6,523 bases of DNA from Microcaldota archaeon (lineage in GTDB: Archaea; Micrarchaeota; Micrarchaeia; Micrarchaeales; Micrarchaeaceae), in the NCBI GenBank assembly GCA_021828345.1, contig JAJZJI010000066.1:1-6523 (forward strand), in the 5' to 3' direction. Each line of letters begins with the position of its first letter. Position 1 is the first letter of the stretch. The notes below the pieces were generated by a model. That model saw only the letters and a program-made list of their open reading frames with translations, was not told where the DNA came from and ran no database searches. Of the stretch, positions 1 to 6,020 are shown piece after piece. Made by a program: the position numbers and the translations under genes.

Positions 1-1
1 A

Positions 2-2086
2 GATATTAAAGTGGTAGACCCTGCAATTGGCTCTGGGGCGTTTCTTGTTGGAATGATGATGGAAATTATTAAGGCAAGGGGTGTTTTAACAAAACTTTTT
101 CCTAAAGAAGAACAATCTGAAAGAACTACTTACAATTTCAAAAGGGAATGCATAGAAGATAATTTATATGGAGTTGACATAGATCCAGGTGCAGTGGATA
201 TTGCTCAGCTAAGGCTGTGGCTTTCACTCATTGTAGATGAAGAAGATATACACAAAATAAAACCACTTCCAAACTTAGATTACAAAATAATGTGTGGTAA
301 TAGTTTATTGGACGAATTTGAAGAAGTTAAATTATTTGATGAACGATTGCTCGGTGAAATAAAAAAAGAGGATTATTCAGAAGAAATCAATAGTATTGAA
401 GAAAATATTGGAAAGCTTTATGAAGAATTAGGTATGATTACTACAGGTAAAAAGAAGGATTATGGGATGAGCAATGGGATTAAGAGAGAAATAAATAAAT
501 TAAAAAAGAAAAAACAAAAATTAATGGCAACACCCCAAAAAGAAGGAGTATATGGCAGTTTATTCGAAGCCCAGAGAATTAAAGAATCACAAAAGAAATT
601 AAAACAACTTCAAGCATTACATAAACAATTCTTTAATGAACATAATAGACGGAACAAAATTGAGCTACGAGCAGAAATTGAAAAGAGAGACTGGGAATTT
701 ATTGAAGAAACATTAAAGGAGCAAGGAAATGAAGAAGCAAGAAAGAAATTTGAGCAGATTAAGAAAGCTCGTTCAAAACCATTTTTCTTATGGAAACTAT
801 ACTTTTCAGATGTTTTTCAAGAAAATGGAGGATTTGATATAGTAATTGCAAATCCCCCTTATGTTTCTAGCTGGAATATGGGTAATGATTATAAAGATTA
901 TTATTTAAATCATTTTAAATCTGCTGTAGGTCATTATGATTTATACGTCTTATTTTTTGAGAAGGCATTGAACATTATTAGAAATAGAGGAGTATTGTTC
1001 TTTATTACATCTAATAAATACATGTCGCAAGGGTACGGAAAGGGTATCAGAGAAATATTTCTTCAAAATGAGATTCTCTCTCTAATCAACTTTAAATTTA
1101 ATGTCTTCGAAGCAACAGTTGATACTTGTATTACAGCTATAAAAAAAGATCCACCCACAAATAATCTAATTAAGATATTAGAAGTTAATTCTAAAATTGC
1201 AACAGAGAAGGATATAGAATATATCCTAAAAGATAATTCAAGATTTAAACTATTTAAACAAGAAAAATTCGGCATCAAAAAAAACTTTAGAACCGATTTA
1301 AGCGAGGATGACCTGAATCTTTTTGATAAAATTAATAGTAAGTCTATTCATCTGGGGGATATATGTTATGTTGATACGGGTGTTGTAGTACATTCTTCTA
1401 AGAAAAACTTAAAGAAAGAATATTTTATAAAAGATAGACCAGATAAGGGATTAAAAAAATTCTTAGAAGGAAAAAATATATTCAGATGGCATATCAGAAG
1501 TTGTTCCTATTTAGATTATCAAGAAACTCTACATCATCGTCCAAAAATGAGAGAGTTATTTGAAAAGGAAAAGATTATTATGAGAAGAGTTATAGGAAAA
1601 GACGGATTTTATGCTACCTATGAGCCTGGTGAATATTATGTAGAAAATGGAGTCATCCTATTTACAACAATAAATAACCTAAAGGAATTAGATTACCAGC
1701 AATTGAATAGATATTTAACAAAAGAAGCAATTGCTTTATCAAAGAGATTTAATCTTATTTTTATTTTATCAATAATAAATTCTAAAGTTATTAAATGGTT
1801 CTTCGAGAAATTTTACTTTGATGGATTACACATATATCCAGAACATATAAGGCTATTTCCTATTAAGGAAGTAGATAGAATACAGCAAAACCAGTTTATA
1901 CAATTTGTAGATAAAATTTTAGATATATCAAAAGATAGTGATTATTTAAATAATCTTAGTAAGCAAGCAGAAGTTAAAGAATATGAAAAAGAAATTGACC
2001 AATTAGTTTATAAATTATATCATTTAACTCCTGGCGAAATTGAGATTATTGAAACTTTTTGTAATAAGAAAATTGTTGATAAATAG
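2..2086 (+). CDS. Eco57I/TaqI-family DNA methyltransferase (type IIG R-M or PglX-like), N-terminus cut by window edge
   Basis: Predicted SAM-dependent N6-adenine DNA methyltransferase of the gamma class. The frame is open to the left edge, so the real start lies outside; the GTG at 11 falls inside motif I and is not a credible start. Numbering from that GTG: motif I (DPAIGSGAF) at 3-11, a motif II/III-like stretch (NLYGVDIDPGAVDIAQLRLW) at 51-70, and the catalytic adenine-methylase motif IV NPPY at 281-284. Between them (about 112-258) lies a long Lys/Glu-rich, probably coiled-coil helical insertion. The C-terminal part (about 480-660) resembles the TaqI-type target-recognition domain, with IYPEHIRLFPI near 608. 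The visible 694 codons plus a missing N-terminus fit a type IIG enzyme or a BREX PglX protein; the missing part decides whether a nuclease domain is present. It ends in TAG and converges on the ABC operon. It looks more AT-rich than dxr and the ABC genes, which suggests horizontal acquisition, as is common for restriction-modification genes. Family call is firm; subtype is open. Confidence 0.9.
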   Translation, partial: DIKVVDPAIGSGAFLVGMMMEIIKARGVLTKLFPKEEQSERTTYNFKRECIEDNLYGVDIDPGAVDIAQLRLWLSLIVDEEDIHKIKPLPNLDYKIMCGNSLLDEFEEVKLFDERLLGEIKKEDYSEEINSIEENIGKLYEELGMITTGKKKDYGMSNGIKREINKLKKKKQKLMATPQKEGVYGSLFEAQRIKESQKKLKQLQALHKQFFNEHNRRNKIELRAEIEKRDWEFIEETLKEQGNEEARKKFEQIKKARSKPFFLWKLYFSDVFQENGGFDIVIANPPYVSSWNMGNDYKDYYLNHFKSAVGHYDLYVLFFEKALNIIRNRGVLFFITSNKYMSQGYGKGIREIFLQNEILSLINFKFNVFEATVDTCITAIKKDPPTNNLIKILEVNSKIATEKDIEYILKDNSRFKLFKQEKFGIKKNFRTDLSEDDLNLFDKINSKSIHLGDICYVDTGVVVHSSKKNLKKEYFIKDRPDKGLKKFLEGKNIFRWHIRSCSYLDYQETLHHRPKMRELFEKEKIIMRRVIGKDGFYATYEPGEYYVENGVILFTTINNLKELDYQQLNRYLTKEAIALSKRFNLIFILSIINSKVIKWFFEKFYFDGLHIYPEHIRLFPIKEVDRIQQNQFIQFVDKILDISKDSDYLNNLSKQAEVKEYEKEIDQLVYKLYHLTPGEIEIIETFCNKKIVDK

Positions 2087-2122
2087 TTTTTAGACACTTT
2101 ATGGACAGATTAAGGAGTTTTT
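2087..2122 (+). terminator. Possible oligo-T terminator after the methyltransferase gene
   Basis: Two T5 runs on the + strand (2087-2091, directly after the TAG stop, and 2118-2122) could act as the oligo-T terminators used by archaeal RNA polymerase. I see no strong GC-rich hairpin before them, so a bacterial intrinsic terminator is not supported. On the opposite strand only a T4 run (2164-2161) follows the permease stop, so termination of the ABC operon is less clear. Confidence 0.3.
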
Positions 2123-2147
2123 GGACAGGTTTGGAGTTTATGAACAA
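2087..2147. repeat. Four-copy degenerate 11-bp repeat, TTT(T/A)T(A/G)(G/A)ACA(C/G/A)
   Basis: Four related 11-mers follow the methyltransferase stop: TTTTTAGACAC at 2087, TTTATGGACAG at 2098, TTTTTGGACAG at 2118 and TTTATGAACAA at 2137. Start-to-start spacings are 11, 20 and 19 bp. Copies two and three extend to a 19-20 bp unit ending in GGAG (2098-2117 and 2118-2136). They fill most of the 78-bp gap between convergent genes. Function is unknown: a decayed tandem duplication, the scar of a mobile-element or restriction-modification insertion, or T-rich termination signals are all possible. Confidence 0.55.
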
Positions 2148-2164
2148 GGCTGTTTAATGCAAAA

Positions 2165-3484
2165 TTATTCTGAACGCAATGCTTTTATTGGATCAACAGT
2201 AGATGCTTTCCATGCGGGGTATAAACTTGCTGCAATGCTTACTATAATTGCAATTGCTATAGCGATGACTACTATTGTTGGTGTAACTATCGGTGTTAAA
2301 GATATTGATGAACTTGATGCACTACTGGAGCTTTGCGTTCCACTAGAAAAAGCAGCAGCTCCACCTCCACTTCTAAAACTTCCGCCCCCGCCAACTGCGG
2401 GTCCTCCAAATCCACTACTGGTATGCGCTCCACTGCTACTAGGGCCTGCACTACTTAATAAAACTGGTAATATATAAGAGCCTCCAGTTCCTGCTACAAC
2501 GCCTATAACACCACCAGCAATCCCAATTATTAATGCTTCTGAGAGGAATAAAATTAAAATATCTCGTTTTTTGAAACCTATTGATTTTAATATGCCTATT
2601 TCATGAGTTCTTTCATTTACTGAAACCATCATTATGCTTAATATACTTATACCGGCGACAATCAAAGAGATTCCTGCGATGGACCCTAAAAGAATGCCAA
2701 GCGAACCAGTTATTGAGGATACTGTCTGAGCTATTGCTTGAACGGAGAATATAGTCGCGCTGCTTCCATACACATTTGTTAACAACGTGTCTAATGCTCC
2801 AACGGAACTTGCATTTGTTGCTTTTACTAGTATTAAATTATAGGAATCCTTATTTTCTATAGCTTGGGCAACCTGCAAAGGCACAAATATAGAGGTATCT
2901 GGATCTATTAATATGGAAGAACCATATGAATTTAATATGCCAACAGGAACTAGCGCTATGCTCTTTGTACTAGAAAGTCCTTTTTCGGTAATGTATATAG
3001 GTTCGTCAAGTGTTATGGACGGGGATGTTTGCAGGGTTGAAGGGAATGCGATGCCATGTCCAAAAATTCCTACTTCAGTTGAAGTTTGATTATAAACGTT
3101 TCCATTATATAAATTCACATTTCCAAGCACGTTTGAAATGCTATAGTTGTTTACGCCTATTATCGTTGTTGATATTTGTTGTCCATTTACTGTTGCATTC
3201 GCATCAAGCCTTATCATTGGCACAACAGTACTTACGTTAGGTAATGATTCTATTGATGCTATTGTTGCTACTGTAAATATGCCCGTTTTAGGCAGTATGT
3301 AAAGTGATGTAGGCCCTATGCTAGATAATGAGCTGGATATGCTTGCTGAAATTCCAGCAACTAATGAGACGAGTGCGACGATTGCAGCAACGCCTATAAC
3401 TACGCTTAAAATAGTTAATCCTGTTCTAAGCTTGCGTTGCGATATGCCCTTTAGTGCAAGCCAAATTGTATCTTTAGTTTTCAT
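2165..3484 (-). CDS. MacB/FtsX-family ABC transporter permease with Ser/Gly-rich outer loop
   Basis: Membrane subunit of a MacB-type (type VII) ABC transporter, 439 residues. Layout: short cytoplasmic N-terminus with KGISQRKLRTGLTILSVVIG, the typical start of helix 1 (about 21-45); a large extracytoplasmic MacB-like domain (about 46-260); helix 2 (262-288); the cytoplasmic FtsX signature NERTHEIGILKSIGFKKRD (290-308), which couples to the ATPase; helix 3 (about 309-340); an unusual Ser/Gly/Ala-rich loop (344-394); helix 4 (402-422); and the family-typical tail YPAWKASTVDPIKALR (422-437). The ATG overlaps the upstream stop as ATGA (3481-3484), so translation is probably coupled to the surface-protein gene. 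It is last in the operon and ends in TAA. In MacB-like systems such permeases pass conformational change across the membrane rather than forming a classic pore. Substrate is unknown: a peptide, lipid or envelope component is plausible. Family assignment is firm. Confidence 0.93.
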   Translation of the reverse strand: MKTKDTIWLALKGISQRKLRTGLTILSVVIGVAAIVALVSLVAGISASISSSLSSIGPTSLYILPKTGIFTVATIASIESLPNVSTVVPMIRLDANATVNGQQISTTIIGVNNYSISNVLGNVNLYNGNVYNQTSTEVGIFGHGIAFPSTLQTSPSITLDEPIYITEKGLSSTKSIALVPVGILNSYGSSILIDPDTSIFVPLQVAQAIENKDSYNLILVKATNASSVGALDTLLTNVYGSSATIFSVQAIAQTVSSITGSLGILLGSIAGISLIVAGISILSIMMVSVNERTHEIGILKSIGFKKRDILILFLSEALIIGIAGGVIGVVAGTGGSYILPVLLSSAGPSSSGAHTSSGFGGPAVGGGGSFRSGGGAAAFSSGTQSSSSASSSSISLTPIVTPTIVVIAIAIAIIVSIAASLYPAWKASTVDPIKALRSE

Positions 3485-5148
3485 TTAACATGTACCTTTG
3501 TTTTATTTTTATGTGCACGTTTTTTATATAGATAATAGGCTAATATTATGACTATAATGGCTATTATTATGTAAAGTAAATAAGGCGCTCCACCGCTTCT
3601 GTTATTTTTTACAAATGTTGTAGTGGGGGTAGAACCATTTTTAATTCCGAAATTGCCATTGGAATTTGTTACATTTACTGTGTAAAATATTGTGGTGTTT
3701 ATTACACTATTTAGATTGTTCATATAACTCATTATTACAGGTATTTTATATGCTCCGCTCGTTGCTGTGCTATTTACTAGAAAGCTCATAGTAAAGGCTG
3801 TTGGGCTTCCACTTTGTATACTTCCACCAAAAATGGTCTTATCCCCAATGACGCTTATTCCTTTTGGTGGTTTTGGTGTTAGCGTTACCGCATCCGCTGT
3901 TTGTGCACCCACATTATTAAATGTAGAAGTTATGGAGAAGATGCTGCCTGGCGTTGGGCTTCCTGGCAATACTGTAGTACCTACTGTAGTTATGCTAATA
4001 TCTCCTGGAGTTAAGAAGCTTATATCACTAGTACTGCTCTCGGATTGTCCATCCTGTATGTAATTAAGTGCAGCGCTTATGCTTCCAACATTGCTTGAAG
4101 ATGATGATTCTACATAAATTTGAAGTGGAACGTTAACTGTCTCCCCTGGCGCTATGTTAAGTATGTTTATAATGCCATCAGAATTTATGAAATTAATTGT
4201 ACTTATTGGGGTTAATGTAATTGTCATATTAGTAACAGGATATGATCCGCTATTATGTATCAATATAGATGCATTGTTTACTACCCCAGATAAAATGCTA
4301 TCATTTGATAATGATACTGTTACATTGCTCTCGGTAGATGCAACAGTATAAAAACCTAAATTATACGTGGAACTTGTGTTATACCCATATGCATTTATGT
4401 AGCTTGAATCTATATTGAGTGTTATGGCCTGTCCTGCTGCGGCTCCGACAAATATCGGAACATCCATTGTATAAGACTGATTTGGAGTTAGCAAACTTAT
4501 TTGGTTTGGCTGTGCCAATACACTTGTACCGCTAGTTTCCGCTATTATTGTGGTTATATTTGAAACTATTCCAGTCCCTATATTTTTAATTGTTATAGGC
4601 ACATCATTTATTCTACCAGAATAAAGAACTGGATTATTGTCCATATATTTTATATTGGATGATCCGTGCATTGGTACTTCAAGATTTATCTCTTGTGAAT
4701 ATTTAGAGCTTGTATTTGTTGCATTCCAATATATGTATAATGGATATGCCAATGTCGTATTCTGTCCATATGTTTGATTTCTTCCTATATTAAGGTAAAA
4801 TGTCATACTAAATAATGAAGGCAGTTGTACGGATTGTACATATGTTGTGTCATTCTTAGTCCCATTTATATTTGATAGTCCCCCAGATAATTGAAGATTG
4901 CCCTCAATATCTGTTATGGTGCAGCTGTTTCCATAAGATTCTAAATTAACCGTCAGTGGTATATCATTTTCACCAGGTCCTGCTGATATTATGTGTGTTG
5001 CGTTGCCCCAATTTACCCCAGTAACTCTGAAGTTTATATTCGAATTTGCCTGGCAGTTTGTTGTTATAGTACTAGCCATATTCAAATTAACTATCAATAA
5101 TCCCAACACTATTCCTATAAATAAAATCAAGCTTATTTTTGTCTTCAT
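3481..5148 (-). CDS. Secreted, membrane-anchored Ig-like/CARDB-type surface protein, partner of MacB-like transporter
   Basis: Protein of 555 residues with a type I membrane topology: signal peptide (MKTK then hydrophobic 5-20, possible cleavage near 25-30), a long outer region, one C-terminal helix (about 523-541) and a basic cytoplasmic tail (KKRAHKNKTK). The outer region reads as about four beta-sandwich repeats (roughly 35-155, 157-270, 274-378, 382-495). They carry phrases typical of CARDB/COG1361 S-layer-like proteins, such as PITIKNIGTGIVSNIT, SILIHNSGSYPVTNMT and STFNNVGAQTADAVTL. I count 19 outer N-X-S/T sequons, 14 of them between 49 and 307, suggesting a glycoprotein. Two early cysteines (32, 76) could pair. 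No lipobox or catalytic motif is seen. It sits between ATPase and permease with ATGA overlaps on both sides, so it is probably a dedicated outer subunit: a substrate receptor, a spacer, or a link to the cell surface layer. The domain class is inferred from pattern; the exact role is unknown. Confidence 0.82.
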   Translation of the reverse strand: MKTKISLILFIGIVLGLLIVNLNMASTITTNCQANSNINFRVTGVNWGNATHIISAGPGENDIPLTVNLESYGNSCTITDIEGNLQLSGGLSNINGTKNDTTYVQSVQLPSLFSMTFYLNIGRNQTYGQNTTLAYPLYIYWNATNTSSKYSQEINLEVPMHGSSNIKYMDNNPVLYSGRINDVPITIKNIGTGIVSNITTIIAETSGTSVLAQPNQISLLTPNQSYTMDVPIFVGAAAGQAITLNIDSSYINAYGYNTSSTYNLGFYTVASTESNVTVSLSNDSILSGVVNNASILIHNSGSYPVTNMTITLTPISTINFINSDGIINILNIAPGETVNVPLQIYVESSSSSNVGSISAALNYIQDGQSESSTSDISFLTPGDISITTVGTTVLPGSPTPGSIFSITSTFNNVGAQTADAVTLTPKPPKGISVIGDKTIFGGSIQSGSPTAFTMSFLVNSTATSGAYKIPVIMSYMNNLNSVINTTIFYTVNVTNSNGNFGIKNGSTPTTTFVKNNRSGGAPYLLYIIIAIIVIILAYYLYKKRAHKNKTKVHVK

Positions 5149-5870
5149 TTTTTCACCATTATATCTTTTTCAATAACACCATCTTTGATATAAATACTTC
5201 TTTCAGTAAAGTTGGCAATGTCCTGTTCATGCGTTACCATTATTATTGTCGTATGTTTTTCCTTTCCCATTCTTATGAGCATATTCATTACAGCATCTGA
5301 TGTTTTAGAATCTAAATTTCCTGTAGGTTCATCTGCGAGCAGCAATGGGGGATTATTTATAAGGGCGCGTACTATTGCAACGCGCTGTTGCTCACCTCCG
5401 CTAAGCTCATTTGGCAATTTTTCAAATTTTCCTGATAACCCTACCTCATTTAACATGCTTTTTCCATTATTTATGTTTTCATTATTGTCAAGCCCGTCAA
5501 CCATCAAAGGCAGTGTTACATTCTCTAAGACACTAAGGTACGGAACAAGATTGTATGATTGAAATACAAATCCTATATTTCTATTTCTTAATATTGATAA
5601 TTCCTTTTCGTTAAGGCTTGAAGTATCTACGTTATTTATGAGAATTGCCCCATCTGACGGTCTATCTAAAGTGCCTATAATGTTCATTAGTGTTGTCTTT
5701 CCGCTTCCAGATGGGCCTAAAATAGATACAAATTCACCCCTATGTACTCTCAATGATATATCCTTTATTGCAACATACTCCATGTTCTTCATAGGGTATA
5801 TCTTTTTGATGTGCTTTAGCTCAACAACAATATCAGATAGCGTTTTTTTCAATAAATTACCTTTGATCAT
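5145..5870 (-). CDS. ABC transporter ATP-binding protein (MacB/LolD-type)
   Basis: ATPase subunit that powers the downstream permease; cytoplasmic, 241 residues, the normal length for a stand-alone LolD/MacB-class domain. All catalytic elements are visible: an aromatic A-loop candidate (Tyr25), Walker A GPSGSGKTT (52-60), Q-loop Gln104 in FVFQSYNLVPYLSVLENV, signature LSGGEQQR (156-163), Walker B LLLADEP (176-182) with Glu181, D-loop NLD (185-187) and switch His214 in VTHEQD. The SYNLVPYLSVLENV stretch and the ADEPTGNLDS block are typical of the MacB/LolD family. The ATG at 5870 is the first good start. Internal Met27 and Met30 would remove the first beta-strand and the A-loop, so they are less likely. 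No Shine-Dalgarno sequence precedes it. It is the first gene of the operon, and its stop overlaps the next ATG (5145-5148). It is divergent from dxr. Confidence 0.96.
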   Translation of the reverse strand: MIKGNLLKKTLSDIVVELKHIKKIYPMKNMEYVAIKDISLRVHRGEFVSILGPSGSGKTTLMNIIGTLDRPSDGAILINNVDTSSLNEKELSILRNRNIGFVFQSYNLVPYLSVLENVTLPLMVDGLDNNENINNGKSMLNEVGLSGKFEKLPNELSGGEQQRVAIVRALINNPPLLLADEPTGNLDSKTSDAVMNMLIRMGKEKHTTIIMVTHEQDIANFTERSIYIKDGVIEKDIMVKK

Positions 5871-5905
5871 TTTATGATGTAATAATACATAACTAATATG
5901 TAATG

Positions 5906-5915
5906 TATACTTAAA
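5906..5915 (-). promoter_or_regulatory. Putative TATA-type promoter of the ABC operon
   Basis: Read on the - strand, TTTAAGTATA (5915 to 5906) is centred about 40 nt before the ATG at 5870. With the usual archaeal spacing of about 25 nt this gives a start site near 5885 and a leader of about 15 nt. The B-recognition element is weak; a CGAAAAG lies farther upstream (5933-5927). A weak dyad, TGTAT-N6-ATACA (5904-5908 and 5915-5919), overlaps it and might be an operator. No Shine-Dalgarno sequence is seen before the ATG. Without expression data this is a positional inference. Confidence 0.4.
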
Positions 5916-5978
5916 TACAAATTGAATCTTTTCGCATTCAAATAACTAATAAAATAGACAATAGTAGAACATGTATGC

Positions 5979-6010
5979 AATGCTTTATATTTATTATTAA
6001 ATAAAGCATT
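5979..6010. repeat. Perfect 10-bp inverted repeat with 12-bp spacer, candidate operator of dxr
   Basis: AATGCTTTAT (5979-5988) and ATAAAGCATT (6001-6010) are perfect reverse complements separated by 12 bp. Arm centres lie 22 bp apart, about two helical turns, which suits a dimeric DNA-binding protein. The left arm contains the likely dxr TATA element and the right arm ends 10 bases before the TTG start, so a bound protein would block initiation. If transcribed, it could instead form an AT-rich hairpin. Confidence 0.6.
5983..5991 (+). promoter_or_regulatory. Putative TATA-type promoter of dxr
   Basis: CTTTATATT at 5983-5991 resembles an archaeal TATA box and is centred about 34 nt before the TTG at 6021. 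A start about 25 nt downstream (near 6012) would leave a leader of about 9 nt, so the message would be nearly leaderless. This fits the absence of a Shine-Dalgarno sequence. A bacterial reading (TATTAT at 5992-5997 as -10) lacks a convincing -35. Confidence 0.4.
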
Positions 6011-6020
6011 TGTTGATTTA

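Noticed and set aside
1063..1278. 71-residue open frame on the - strand within the methyltransferase gene
   Set aside because: Antisense to a continuous methyltransferase frame and without a recognisable motif or start signal.
2087..2147. CRISPR array
   Set aside because: The units are 11 bp, degenerate and almost adjacent, with no regular 30-40 bp spacers and no cas genes in view.
2303..2455. Possible frameshift or misassembly producing the Ser/Gly-rich segment of the permease
   Set aside because: The frame is intact on both sides, with helix 4 and the YPAWKASTVDPIKALR tail in phase, and codons within the segment are varied, so it is a real coded loop.
2121..2477. 118-residue open frame on the + strand with a Pro/Leu-rich end
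   Set aside because: Its Pro-rich stretch is the reverse complement of the permease Ser/Gly-rich loop codons; the permease frame has full family signatures.
3767..4063. 98-residue open frame on the + strand, and similar short ones at 3010-3240, 4154-4351, 4991-5176, 5212-5562 and 5638-5877
   Set aside because: All lie antisense to the permease, surface-protein or ATPase genes, whose domains are clear; these are by-products of codon composition.
5979..6010. Intrinsic terminator hairpin
   Set aside because: The stem is AT-rich, it is not downstream of any gene (both flanking genes diverge from it), and no T-run follows it.
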